A DNA stretch of 64,000 nt from Symploca sp. SIO3C6 (GTDB lineage: Bacteria; Cyanobacteriota; Cyanobacteriia; Cyanobacteriales; Coleofasciculaceae): NCBI GenBank assembly GCA_010692425.1, contig JAAHHJ010000014.1, positions 124,001 through 188,000 of the forward strand. The letters are read 5' to 3'. Position numbers and translations under genes: made by a program. The notes under the pieces were generated by a model, which searched no databases, was not told the origin of the DNA, and saw only the letters and a list, made by a program, of their open reading frames with translations. This document shows, piece by piece, positions 32,801 through 41,408 of the stretch. Positions within the stretch are counted from its first letter, which is position 1, and the number at the start of each line of letters is the position of its first letter.

Positions 32801-33780
32801 CCTCTGCCCGCTTTCAGCATCGCGAAGGTTCCGGTAACGACAATACTTTGATTACAGCCAGCGCTGCTGGTAAAATCTCCTCAGCCTTAACTGCCCTTGT
32901 CCGTTACGAACAAGCTAACTTTGCTAACCAGAGCATCGACGGACTAGAAGATACGATTAATTTGCGAGTAGGACTTGCCTATCGTAACCCAGCAAGCGAT
33001 CGTTGGAATGCCCTATTACGTTACGAGTATCGGCAAAACCCCTACTCAATACCCGAAAGCTCTAGAGATAGCGATACAGATCAACATTTGTTTGGTGCCG
33101 AAGCCATTTTTGCCCCCAGTTGGCGCTGGGAATTTTATGGCAAAGGAGCTTTACGCTACAGCGAAACCGAAGCTAGTAATGTTGACAACTCCTCAACCGT
33201 TTTCCTCTCCCAACTGCGAGCTACCTATCGTCTAGGATACCGGATGGATTTAGCAGTGGAAGGGCGTTGGATTGGTCAATCTGATCCCGATTTCAACGAA
33301 ACTGGTGTCGCTGTAGAATTCGGCTATTATCTAACACCAGACTTACGCTTAGCCCTGGGCTATAGCTTTGGCAGCGTCGATGATGATGACTTCAACGGCT
33401 ATCGCGACGAAGGCGGCGTTTACTTTGGCGTTTCCTTCAAAGTCAACGAATTATTTGACGGCTTCGGGCGACAGAGAATAGCACCGCCCCAACAACAGGA
33501 ATCCGTGGTTAAACCCATCGCGGGAAGTGTATTACCCACTGACACAACTGTAGCCCTGGGGAGATGGGGAGATGGGGAGATGGGGAGATGGGGAGATGGG
33601 GAGATAGGGAGATGGGGAGATGGGGAGACGATTTTGATGAAGTTTCTGCCTCCTGCCCTATGCCCTTTGTCTCCTACATTATGTCCCCTGCCCTCTTTCT
33701 TTCTGGAAATGGTCGAAAGTGCAATTCCAGATGCACAACAGTTTAGCAACAGCACTAACTTTTCAATTGTGGAAAAATAA
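29803..33780 (+). CDS. Large predicted outer-membrane beta-barrel protein with Ig-like domain
   Basis: The 1325-residue protein has a hydrophobic signal segment (about 45-65, cleavage after ASA). An invasin-like Ig domain lies near 205-300 (IPADGRSTITLEGDITDDNG). After about 320, alternating strands, aromatic edges and short turns suggest an outer-membrane barrel to about residue 1240; LRRGVDYQIEYDRGSLLF (about 548-565) is a motif also seen in SprA-like and other large surface proteins. It ends its barrel with GVYFGVSFKVNELF. Two repeat insertions sit in frame: residues 72-100 (FMAINNEQSTINNEQSTLEL region) and 1253-1300 (GRWGDGEMGRWGDGEI). Both fall outside the barrel. It overlaps its neighbours by 4 and 1 bases. 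Transport or anchoring of the DUF11 proteins is a guess. Confidence 0.7.
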   Translation: MNNPQEKTTPPPLETSQYSCIFTVPGRVSRDFIYPLKKIQNKGKLILSLLTTVLGITGITRTASAENSPFVVDSSLFMAHGSSFMAINNEQSTINNEQSTLELSQIPDEVRILTPQTGVSKNSATNLVVEYNSQAQIQVSVNQKPLDPATTTSQEIDEARNLITQVWYNIPLEVGENIITVQAGNGTPVSVELTVEKVSSKQIEIYPSGNPRIPADGRSTITLEGDITDDNGQLITEEAVVTLTTSAGEFVGADYDEEQAGFQVLANAGKFTVRLQSGLEAKKVRIRAAVEEIGQLDAEDEEEFFPTPYALDSDTSSLEDYTQVEFITNLRPSIVSGVVNLRLGQSGTDFWGSRQDFLDPGEIDDGTELELGTAIFATGKIGEWLFTGAYNSERPLNETCDGTVALFRGPQECEKQYSVYGDSSTVDYLTPSTDNVYLRFERTSPTPGAEADYAMWGDYRTREFARASQLFSATSRALHGFKGNFSLGNLQLTALYSNDIEGFQRDTIAPNGTSGYYFLSRRLIVDGSETVYLETEDSNRPGTVLERKRLRRGVDYQIEYDRGSLLFTEPILATEFNFFDTDRDDLDIQAGTANYLPTDGALLVRRIVVTYQFEDPDGNDTNIFGGRAQYNFSQELDSESWIGATYLQADEGIQDFELYGADFLIRLGENSTLIGEYAGSSLDSVFRGDISGSAYRFEVDSLITSGLNARAYYRSVDEDFFNNSTASFTPGQTRYGASAIARLGSSTNFRIGYDFEENFGIASAVRSDPFDLFNPGLEAEPGSRVDNSLSTIRAGIQQKIGDAVLGVDFVNRDREDRIDGTLEGDAAQLVSTFGLPITKSLLFRAQNELNLGNDDDQLYPNRTTLGLDWGVYRGVRLQLSHQFFDGGLFNDDSITRLDTIVSHKLGNNTDLTGRYSVIGAFNGMTGQGAVGLNHRWAISPGLRVNLGYEHTFSNSSIVTAAGERFEQPFTPGQTAASLSLLGGDVYTVGVEYSDNPDFKASARFQHREGSGNDNTLITASAAGKISSALTALVRYEQANFANQSIDGLEDTINLRVGLAYRNPASDRWNALLRYEYRQNPYSIPESSRDSDTDQHLFGAEAIFAPSWRWEFYGKGALRYSETEASNVDNSSTVFLSQLRATYRLGYRMDLAVEGRWIGQSDPDFNETGVAVEFGYYLTPDLRLALGYSFGSVDDDDFNGYRDEGGVYFGVSFKVNELFDGFGRQRIAPPQQQESVVKPIAGSVLPTDTTVALGRWGDGEMGRWGDGEIGRWGDGETILMKFLPPALCPLSPTLCPLPSFFLEMVESAIPDAQQFSNSTNFSIVEK
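30016..30101. repeat. Palindromic GTTCATG/CAATCAAC repeat inside the barrel gene
   Basis: The first half is built of GTTGATAGTTCATTGTTCATG words and the second half of their reverse complements (CAATGAGCAATCAAC words). The unit is in frame and encodes the residues just after signal cleavage. Confidence 0.75.
33558..33629. repeat. 9-base tandem repeat GGGGAGATG inside the barrel gene
   Basis: Eight copies of GGGGAGATG encode alternating GRWGDGEM peptides after the barrel. The unit length is a multiple of three, so copy number can change without a frameshift. The tail GACGATTTTGATGA resembles that of the repeats at 15240 and 62190. Confidence 0.85.
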
Positions 33781-35954
33781 TGCTTGATCCCAAATCTGCC
33801 CTCATAACTATCTTTACTAAGGCAAGAAAACTTGTCCTTACTCTCCCCATCCCCCCCTCTGGGCGTCTCCCCTTCCTCCTCTTCTTCGGCATCCTTGCCA
33901 CTCCCTCCTTAGCAACTGCCCAGTTGACAAATAGTGCGGTGGTGGTAGTCAATAGCAATCAGGATGGAGCGATTACAGCAGATAATCTCCTTACTTTTAG
34001 GGAAGCGATCGCTATTGTCAATGGTCAATTGAGTATTGAATCCTTAACTGAGGCAGAGCAAGCCCAGATTGAAATTACAACTACTGATACTCCCTCCCGT
34101 ATTGAGTTCAATTTACCAGCAGGGCAAACTACAATTCGCCTTCAGGAAGCATTGCCACCGTTAGCAACTCCAGGATTAGTGGTGGATGGTACAACTCAAC
34201 CGGGCTATGATCCACAAGTTTCGGCAACTGCTGAAATTGAGATTCCAATTCCCGTGGTGGAAATTACCCCCAGTGACGATACTCAGATTTTGCGGGGGTT
34301 AAGTATTACTGCCGATAGAGTCACAGTTAGAGGTTTGAGTCTTTACGGCTTTACAGAGTCTAAGGGCGCAACATTACTAACACCGCCAGCCGATATTTTT
34401 ATTTCTCATCCCAACCCACCCCCAGATACTACCCAGCAGCAACCACCCAATGATGACTTCCCTTTCTATGCTGAGAATGTGCCACCCAAAGATATCGTCA
34501 TTGAGAATAACTGGTTGGGTATGCCAGCAGATGAGAGGGTGCCTGAAAGGACATCAGCCTTTGGCGTTTCCGTATTTAATTCTGTTGGCACTATTATCCA
34601 ACGCAACCGTATTGCTAACCATGATGGCAGCGCAATTATTACCTCAGTGCAGGCAAAGAATTTAGAAGTTAGAGAAAATATCATCGTTGGCAATGGGATT
34701 GCTGGTATGCCCGATGCCATTCGCCTCGAAGGGGTGATTGACAATTCCCAGATTACAGGTAACTTAATTTGTGCTAATGACGGTAGTGGGGTGTATTTGT
34801 TTAAACCACAAGGCTCTGTAGGCATTTTCAATAACTTGATTAGCTTTAATGGTAGACGCTTGAGAAGGGCTGCTGTTTATCTAATGGGAGACAATCACCA
34901 AGTAATCGAAAATTATATTAATAATCACACTGGGCCTGGGGTTACAGTTACTTCTTATCCCAGAAGTAGGGGCAATATTATTGAAAGCAATCGCTTTGCT
35001 CGTCTGGAAGGACTTAGTATTGATCTCAATTCCCAACAGCATGTTGCCCCAATTCATTTTCAAGTAGGAGATGGGCCTAATCCTCCCCGTAATTCCCCCA
35101 ATCGACGTAAAGAAACCGGTAACGCTGCCATTAATGCTCCAGAATTTATTAGTTCTGAGTTTTTTGTTCTCGGTTCTAAAGTCGAGCTTTTAGGCAAAGC
35201 TGATCCTGGTTCGAGTGTTGAAATTTATCTAGTTAACGAAAATAGCCCTATCTCTCATGGTCCTCTCAGTGAAGCGATCGCCAATGTAGATACAGATGAA
35301 GAGGGTAACTTTAGTTTAACACTAAGAAACTTACCCCTACCAACAGCATTAAGTGCGATCGCCACTCATCCCGAGTATGGAACTTCTGAGCCTGCTCTCA
35401 ATACTGTAGTCATTTCCCCCAGTAATGCTGGGACAAGTTCTACTATATCTACCGATACAGAACCACTAGAACCAATTATTCCCCAATGTACAACTGTGCC
35501 TGTAGCCCAAGAACCGCCGTCACCGCCACCACCACCAGAACCAGTGGTACTAAGAGTGCCAAAGAATGTTCACTTTGCCCTTGACAAAGCTGATCTTACT
35601 GCTGAGAGTACTGCTATCCTTGATCAAATTATTGCCGTACTGAAACAGTATCCCTTCATTATTGTCGAACTTGAGGGTCATACTGATCCTCGCGCTAGTG
35701 ATGCCTACAACCTCGATTTAGGTAAACGTAGGGCGCTAGCAGTGAGAAACTATCTCTTGCGTGAGGGTATTGCTCCAGAGAGAATGACCATTCGTTCCTT
35801 GGGAGAAAGTCAACGCCGCACTACTGGCAGCACTATTGTAGATTACGCTCGCGATCGCCGTGTTGAGTTTATCTTCCAAGATGCCAGAGGTTTAGACATC
35901 ATCTTTGAAGAGCAAGAAACCGATTTACAAATAGAATCTGGAGGCCCAAGGTAG
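33780..35954 (+). CDS. Beta-helix protein with C-terminal OmpA domain
   Basis: The 724-residue protein has a signal peptide (LPFLLFFGILATPSLATAQ). The middle, about residues 150-430, is a right-handed parallel beta-helix with NIIVGN, NLICAND, NLISFN, NYINNHTG and NRFARL turns (pectate-lyase/NosD-like repeats). An Ig-like segment follows (SKVELLGKADPGSSVEIYLV). The C-terminal OmpA domain, about 595-705, has the peptidoglycan-binding signature LEGHTDPRASDAYNLDLGKRRALAVRNYL, then DRRVEF. It should tie the complex to the cell wall from the periplasmic side. A proline-rich linker (EPPSPPPPPEPV) precedes OmpA. Its ATG shares one base with the upstream stop (TAATG), and its stop shares one with the next GTG (TAGTG). 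Confidence 0.85.
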   Translation: MLDPKSALITIFTKARKLVLTLPIPPSGRLPFLLFFGILATPSLATAQLTNSAVVVVNSNQDGAITADNLLTFREAIAIVNGQLSIESLTEAEQAQIEITTTDTPSRIEFNLPAGQTTIRLQEALPPLATPGLVVDGTTQPGYDPQVSATAEIEIPIPVVEITPSDDTQILRGLSITADRVTVRGLSLYGFTESKGATLLTPPADIFISHPNPPPDTTQQQPPNDDFPFYAENVPPKDIVIENNWLGMPADERVPERTSAFGVSVFNSVGTIIQRNRIANHDGSAIITSVQAKNLEVRENIIVGNGIAGMPDAIRLEGVIDNSQITGNLICANDGSGVYLFKPQGSVGIFNNLISFNGRRLRRAAVYLMGDNHQVIENYINNHTGPGVTVTSYPRSRGNIIESNRFARLEGLSIDLNSQQHVAPIHFQVGDGPNPPRNSPNRRKETGNAAINAPEFISSEFFVLGSKVELLGKADPGSSVEIYLVNENSPISHGPLSEAIANVDTDEEGNFSLTLRNLPLPTALSAIATHPEYGTSEPALNTVVISPSNAGTSSTISTDTEPLEPIIPQCTTVPVAQEPPSPPPPPEPVVLRVPKNVHFALDKADLTAESTAILDQIIAVLKQYPFIIVELEGHTDPRASDAYNLDLGKRRALAVRNYLLREGIAPERMTIRSLGESQRRTTGSTIVDYARDRRVEFIFQDARGLDIIFEEQETDLQIESGGPR

Positions 35955-38900
35955 TGCAGAAGAAATTAGATCAAATTGGGCTCAAGACTGGGAAAAAGTT
36001 AATGAAAAAGGGAATAGGGAATAGGAAACAGGTAACGGTAAGAAGGGTGAGCGAAAAAAGGCGTGGGGAAATAAGTAAGCAGACGCCCAGACGCCCAGAC
36101 GCCCAGACGCGGAGAATTCAAATCCAACCCCAAGTTTTTTTAACCCCAGCAAGAATGTGGGGTAAATTAGTTGGCAGCTTAACCCTATTGACAGTAACTA
36201 CAGGTTATGCTCCAGAGGCTTTAGCGCAATTTATTTGTGATACAACTAATTATGTTAGTTCAGGGCAGATTGTCAACAATCAGCCTACCCAGACTCAGCT
36301 CAACAGAATCAACACAACTCAAGATAATTTTCTGCTTGACGGACAAGGGACTGCGCAGCCTGAGTACAATGCTATTGGCTTTAATTCAATAGACCGCTTT
36401 ATTTACGGAATTAACCCTAACTTTGCAGGAGCACCAGTAGGTGACTCGCCCTTAAATCGAACAGTTTATAGGGTTGATTCAGATGGCACAGCTACAGCCT
36501 TGGGAATACCTGACGGCATACCAGATACAGGTTTCTTTTTCGCCGGTGATGTCAATCCTCAAGGACAATATGTAGTCCTTAGCCGAGGAACAGCTGCAGA
36601 TCCTCAGGGTGGCAACAGACTTGTTACTCTCGATGTCTTAAACAGTTCACCAGGCAACCCACCAACAATCTTGTCTAATATAGAACTTAATGTAAATGGG
36701 GATGCAAATCCTCCTCAATTTGCTGATATTGCTTTCAACCCGATTAATGGTGAACTTTTTGGCTTTGATACTGTAAACAGTCAGTTAGCCAGGATTGATC
36801 CCATTTCCGGTAATGTTGACTTCTTTGGTATTGATGAACTAAATATAATCGCAGGTGCCTTATTCTTTAATTCCTTAGGGGAACTTTTTGCCTATGGTGA
36901 CAATGGTAGTTTTTTCCAAGTTGACTTAGAGACTGGAGACTTTACCCTCAGAAATGATCAAGCTCCAGTAGTCTCAAGATTTGACGGTGCTGCCTGCGCC
37001 GTTGCGCCTAACCTACAGAAAGTTGTTACACCTCAAACTGTTGCGGCTGGGGAGACAGTTACCTATACCTATACCCTGGCTAACCGCACCGCATTTCCCT
37101 TCACGGGCTTGGATGTCAGCGATACCTTACCTCAGCCTCCTAACCTTCCCGATGCGTTAACTTATGTAGATGGAACCCTAACCATAGAGGGTTTTCAGGG
37201 TGGCACCCCTAACGCCTTTGGTGGTACTTCAACCTTAGAAATTTCCGGTCTTGATCTCCTACAAAACACCACAGGTACTATTACAGTACAAGTCCTCGTC
37301 TCCCCGAATACACCGCCCACAGAGCCTGGATCAAATTTAGACAACCAAGTTACAGTAACAGGAGTTCCTGAGGAATTTGGTGGCCCCGACATTCCCTCTG
37401 ATAATCCCCCTTCACCACAATTTCCTGATCCTACTCCTTTACAAGTCACGGAAAATCCACAGATTGGTGTAGCCAAGAATGCCACTGATTTAACTAACAA
37501 TGGCGACGGCACTTTCAACGTCACTTACGATTTAGTTGTCGAGAATTTGGGTAATGTGGCGTTGAGCAATGTCCAACTGATAGAAAATCTCGATGATACC
37601 TTCGGAGCAGGCAACTTTACTGTTAGTAGTGTTACTAGCCCCAACCTGACTACTAACCCCAACTTTAATGCCAGTGGTGATACTAACCTCTTAGCAGGTA
37701 CAGATACTCTGGCAGTTGCACAGGTAGAAACTCTACAGTTAATCGTAGTAGTTACTCCAGCTGATCTTACTCAGGATTTCGCTAATCAGGTAGAAGCTGT
37801 GGGAACTTCACCTGATGGTACTACAGTTAATGACTTGTCCGATGACGGCGTTGATCCTGACCCTAATGGTAACAGTATTCCCAATGAGCCTGATGAAGAT
37901 ACCCCAACTGTAGTTAACTTTAGTGAAAATCCCGTTATCGGTACAGCCAAGAACGCATCTTCTGTGATTAATAACGGTGATGGCAGTTTCACAATTACCT
38001 ACGATTTAGTTGTAGAAAACCTGGGTAATGTGGATTTGAATAATGTCCAGCTAACAGAAAACCTAGATGAAACCTTCGGAGCAGGTAACTTTACTCTTAG
38101 CAGTCTTACTAGCCCTAACCTGACTACTAACCCCAACTTTAATGCTAGCAGCGATACTAATCTCTTAGCAGGCACAGATACCCTTGCCATTGCTCAGAGT
38201 GAAACCCTCCAGTTGGTGATTGTTGCCACGCCAGCTGACATTAGCCAAAATTTCAATAATCAGGTAGAAGCTACAGGTGTCTCCCCTGGCGGCACCCCCG
38301 TCAATGACTTATCAGATGACGGCTTTGAGTCTGACCCTAATGGTAACGCTAATCCCGGTGATCCTGACGAGGATACCCCAACTGTAGTTAACTTTAGTGA
38401 AAATCCCGTTATCGGTGTAGCCAAGAATGCTGCTACCATCACCGACAACGGCGATGGTAGTTTTACTGTAACTTACGATATTCTCGTCGAAAACCTGGGG
38501 GATGTGAATTTAAATAATCTTCAGCTTACAGAAAATCTGGATAATACTTTCGGAGCTGGTAATTTTACCGTCAGTAGTGTAGCTAGTCCCAATCTTGCGA
38601 TTAACCCCAACTTTGACGCCAGCAGCGATACTAATCTCTTAGCAGGTACAGATACCCTCGCTGTTGCCCAGAGCGAAACCCTACAGTTGATCGTTGTGGC
38701 TACTCCACCGCAAATTAACCAAAATTTTGAGAATCAGGTACAAGCAGCTGGTACTTCTCCTGCTGGTGCTACTGTCAATGACTTATCCGAAGACGGCTTC
38801 GAGCCTGACCCTGATAACGATAATATCCCCAATGAGCCGGAAGATAATACTCCAACCGTGATTAACTTTACTGAAAATCCGGTTATTGGTGTGGCAAAAA

Positions 38901-40348
38901 ATGCTAGTGCTGTCACTGACAACGGCGACGGCAGTTTTACGGTAACTTATGATTTAGTTGTTGAAAACTTGGGCAATGTGGCGTTGAGCAATGTCCAACT
39001 GACAGAAAACTTAGATGATACCTTCGGAGCAGGCAATTTCACCGTTAGCAGCCTCACTAGTCCCAACCTCGCAATTAACCCCAACTTTAATGCCAGCAGC
39101 GATACCAATCTCTTAGCAGGTACAGATACCCTTGCCATTGCCCAGAGCGAAACTCTTCAGTTTGTAGTGGTAGTGACTCCCACTGATTTGAGCCAAGACT
39201 TCACCAATCAGGTAGAAGCCACTGGTACCTCCCCAGCCGGTGCCACAGTCAATGATTTGTCTGATGATGGCGTCGATGCTGATCCTGACGGCGACGGCAT
39301 CTCCAATGAACCGGACGATAATACCCCCACTATAATTAACTTTACCGAAAATCCAGTAATTGGTGTAGCTAAAAACGCCACTGCGATCGCAGATAACGGC
39401 GACGGTAGTTTTACAGTAACTTACGATTTAGTGGTCGAGAATTTGGGCAATGTAACATTAAACAACGTCCAACTGACAGAAAACCTCGATGAAACCTTCG
39501 GAGCAGGTAATTTCACTGTTAGTACCGTCACTAGCCCCAACCTCGCAATTAACCCCAACTTTAATGCCAGCAGCGATACTAATCTCCTCGCAGGCACAGA
39601 TACTCTAGTAGTTGCTCAAAGAGAAACACTTCAGTTAGTAGTTGTTGCTACTCCAGCAGAACTTAATCAAAGCTTCAACAATCAGGTAGAAGCTACTTCT
39701 ATATCACAGAGTGGCACTCCTGTCAATGATTTATCAAATGACGGTGTTGAACCTGATCCTGATGATAACGATAATCCTAATGAGCCAGAAAATAATATTC
39801 CCACTGTAATTGTATTGCCCCCAACTCAAGAAGCCAGATTGCGTTTAGTCAAACGCATTACCAACGTAACTAGAAACGGTGTAACTGTAGCTGGCATTGA
39901 CTTTAATAGCTTTGTCGATGACCCCAATGATAATAATGATAATGCTCCTGGTTGGGCTCAACTGCCGCTAGTGGGAGTTATCACAGTGGGGCCAGAGGCA
40001 TCTTTACAAAGTGGAGATCAAGTTGAGTATACTATTTATTTCCTCTCTGACGGTCAAATAGCTCTCAACAACATTAATTTCTGCGACGCGATCCCAGAGC
40101 AAACTACATTTATCCGTGACAGTTTTGCTGCCGGTAGTGGTATTTTATTAAATCAGAATGCCCAAGAGCAATCTCAAAGCAATCTAGAGGATGGAGATCA
40201 AGGAAGATTTATTGAAATAATGCGCCCTGGAAATCCCCCTTGTCCTGAGGTTTTACCTAAAGGGGCAGTGTTTGTGAACTTGGGCAATATTCCAGTGACA
40301 GCTGGGAATAACTTTGGTTTTGTGCGTTTTAGAACTATAATCGACTAA
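35954..40348 (+). CDS. Giant DUF11-repeat surface adhesin
   Basis: The 1464-residue protein has a late signal peptide (residues about 68-93, LVGSLTLLTVTTGYAPEALA), a beta-propeller-like domain at about 130-350 (FNPINGELFGFDTVNSQLARID), a first DUF11 domain at 355-490, then five tandem repeats of about 158 residues from about 499 to 1290. Each starts ENPVIGVAKNA and contains FTVTYDLVVENLGNV, FGAGNFTVSS and a D-rich calcium-type end. A last DUF11 domain closes it. It is probably a long extracellular fibre. The start GTG overlaps the upstream stop (TAGTG). A 102-base repeat falls in the 67-residue stretch before the signal peptide, giving an unusually long basic lead; ATG at 36155 is an alternative start without a good binding site. 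Confidence 0.8.
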   Translation: MQKKLDQIGLKTGKKLMKKGIGNRKQVTVRRVSEKRRGEISKQTPRRPDAQTRRIQIQPQVFLTPARMWGKLVGSLTLLTVTTGYAPEALAQFICDTTNYVSSGQIVNNQPTQTQLNRINTTQDNFLLDGQGTAQPEYNAIGFNSIDRFIYGINPNFAGAPVGDSPLNRTVYRVDSDGTATALGIPDGIPDTGFFFAGDVNPQGQYVVLSRGTAADPQGGNRLVTLDVLNSSPGNPPTILSNIELNVNGDANPPQFADIAFNPINGELFGFDTVNSQLARIDPISGNVDFFGIDELNIIAGALFFNSLGELFAYGDNGSFFQVDLETGDFTLRNDQAPVVSRFDGAACAVAPNLQKVVTPQTVAAGETVTYTYTLANRTAFPFTGLDVSDTLPQPPNLPDALTYVDGTLTIEGFQGGTPNAFGGTSTLEISGLDLLQNTTGTITVQVLVSPNTPPTEPGSNLDNQVTVTGVPEEFGGPDIPSDNPPSPQFPDPTPLQVTENPQIGVAKNATDLTNNGDGTFNVTYDLVVENLGNVALSNVQLIENLDDTFGAGNFTVSSVTSPNLTTNPNFNASGDTNLLAGTDTLAVAQVETLQLIVVVTPADLTQDFANQVEAVGTSPDGTTVNDLSDDGVDPDPNGNSIPNEPDEDTPTVVNFSENPVIGTAKNASSVINNGDGSFTITYDLVVENLGNVDLNNVQLTENLDETFGAGNFTLSSLTSPNLTTNPNFNASSDTNLLAGTDTLAIAQSETLQLVIVATPADISQNFNNQVEATGVSPGGTPVNDLSDDGFESDPNGNANPGDPDEDTPTVVNFSENPVIGVAKNAATITDNGDGSFTVTYDILVENLGDVNLNNLQLTENLDNTFGAGNFTVSSVASPNLAINPNFDASSDTNLLAGTDTLAVAQSETLQLIVVATPPQINQNFENQVQAAGTSPAGATVNDLSEDGFEPDPDNDNIPNEPEDNTPTVINFTENPVIGVAKNASAVTDNGDGSFTVTYDLVVENLGNVALSNVQLTENLDDTFGAGNFTVSSLTSPNLAINPNFNASSDTNLLAGTDTLAIAQSETLQFVVVVTPTDLSQDFTNQVEATGTSPAGATVNDLSDDGVDADPDGDGISNEPDDNTPTIINFTENPVIGVAKNATAIADNGDGSFTVTYDLVVENLGNVTLNNVQLTENLDETFGAGNFTVSTVTSPNLAINPNFNASSDTNLLAGTDTLVVAQRETLQLVVVATPAELNQSFNNQVEATSISQSGTPVNDLSNDGVEPDPDDNDNPNEPENNIPTVIVLPPTQEARLRLVKRITNVTRNGVTVAGIDFNSFVDDPNDNNDNAPGWAQLPLVGVITVGPEASLQSGDQVEYTIYFLSDGQIALNNINFCDAIPEQTTFIRDSFAAGSGILLNQNAQEQSQSNLEDGDQGRFIEIMRPGNPPCPEVLPKGAVFVNLGNIPVTAGNNFGFVRFRTIID
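36045..36146 (+). repeat. 102-base palindromic repeat, copy 2 (inside adhesin gene)
   Basis: This in-frame copy has the conserved left end GGGTGAGCGAAAAAAGG and the right end AATCCAACCCCAAG...TTAACCC. Its centre contains four AGACGCCC units. It encodes RVSEKRRGEISKQT and QTRRIQIQ. Confidence 0.75.
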
Positions 40349-41408
40349 TAAACTTAAAGCTCTAAGTTCAACAAACTTCCCCATCCCCTATTGTAAAGAG
40401 AGGGAAATTTAGTTGATAGTTCCTGGCAATGAACCATCAACAATGAACCATCAACAAATCCACTGAAAGCGGGTGTAAATTTTTCCGGACAATACCAGAG
40501 AAGGATGAATCCTTAAATAAGTGAGCCAGCTTACCTGCTCTTCCAATTCTGCGAAGATACCACGGTAACTGATCAAATTTTGGGTTTATCCATGGAAGCT
40601 CTCACTCTCACCCCTTGGGTATAGAGTAGAATTGCTGCTTTTTGGAATCTTAACTAGACAAAAGACAGAAGGTGGCATTGAGCGCAATTCGACAGAGTCT
40701 AGATTTTCTAACTTATCTTATACCATTTCCTGAAAATCTTCATATATAGCAGTACACCAGCAGTGTGTTTACAGATTCATCTTAAGAAAATTGCTAAAAC
40801 CTTTGTTTGGTAAGCTTTTTCGTCTCCTGTTGCCTGTTTTCTATTCCCAGCGCGAAGCGCTATAGAATTCCATTACCTGTTAGTTTGTAATATATCAACC
40901 TTAAAGTGAAACATTAAGTAGTTGGAGATAAATAAACGTAACTGTGTAAACAATTATGAAATTACCCAAAGTTCCTTTACACTCCCCGAATAAGGTGTAG
41001 GGGGTGTAGGCTTTTTAAGCTATGGGAACATGTTGTTGTAGTTGTCAATCAATGATGTTGCCTACACTCCACACCCTACACCCATCAGATAAAAGCGTCT
41101 CACCCTAGACCTTGCTTCAAAAAGTAACCTTTATTTTGTCCAAATACTTATCATGTCTGAGCCTACTGAGGGCTACAAGCTAAGATTAGGCGAATTGGAA
41201 CTCTACATCAGCCTATGACAAACTAAAGCCAGTACTCCTAAATTTACTTCTTAACCTATCCCTTGCTCTGAGCGCTGAATACTCTCTGGTAAAAGCTGCA
41301 ACCGTGGATTCTGACATGGCAGACTAGATGGCAGCTAGGTCATATCTTGCTCATATTGCTCAGATTCCAAACTTTAGAAAACTTGACAGGAGTTGAGGAA
41401 GTTCCATC
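40349..41408. other. 1060-base intergenic region with repeats
   Basis: It contains an ATGAACCATCAACA tandem repeat (40428-40456), a diverged MITE copy (40745-40864), and a long imperfect inverted repeat at 40994-41082 (GGTGTAGGGGGTGTAGGC against GCCTACACTCCACACCC). The last may be a terminator-like fold or dispersed repeat. I see no gene; the promoter of the PP2C gene must lie near the right end. Confidence 0.55.
40745..40864 (-). mobile_element. MITE-like element, diverged copy D
   Basis: The 120-base segment begins TATAGCAGTAC and ends GCGCGAAGCGCTATA, matching the ends of copy C at 52871-52963. The interior shares short strings with it (GCTAAAACCTTTGT against GCTGAAACTTTGT) but is otherwise diverged. 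Confidence 0.4.

Noticed and set aside
33564-33746. Plus-strand ORF of MGRWGDGE repeats
   Set aside because: It is another frame of the tandem repeat inside the barrel gene.
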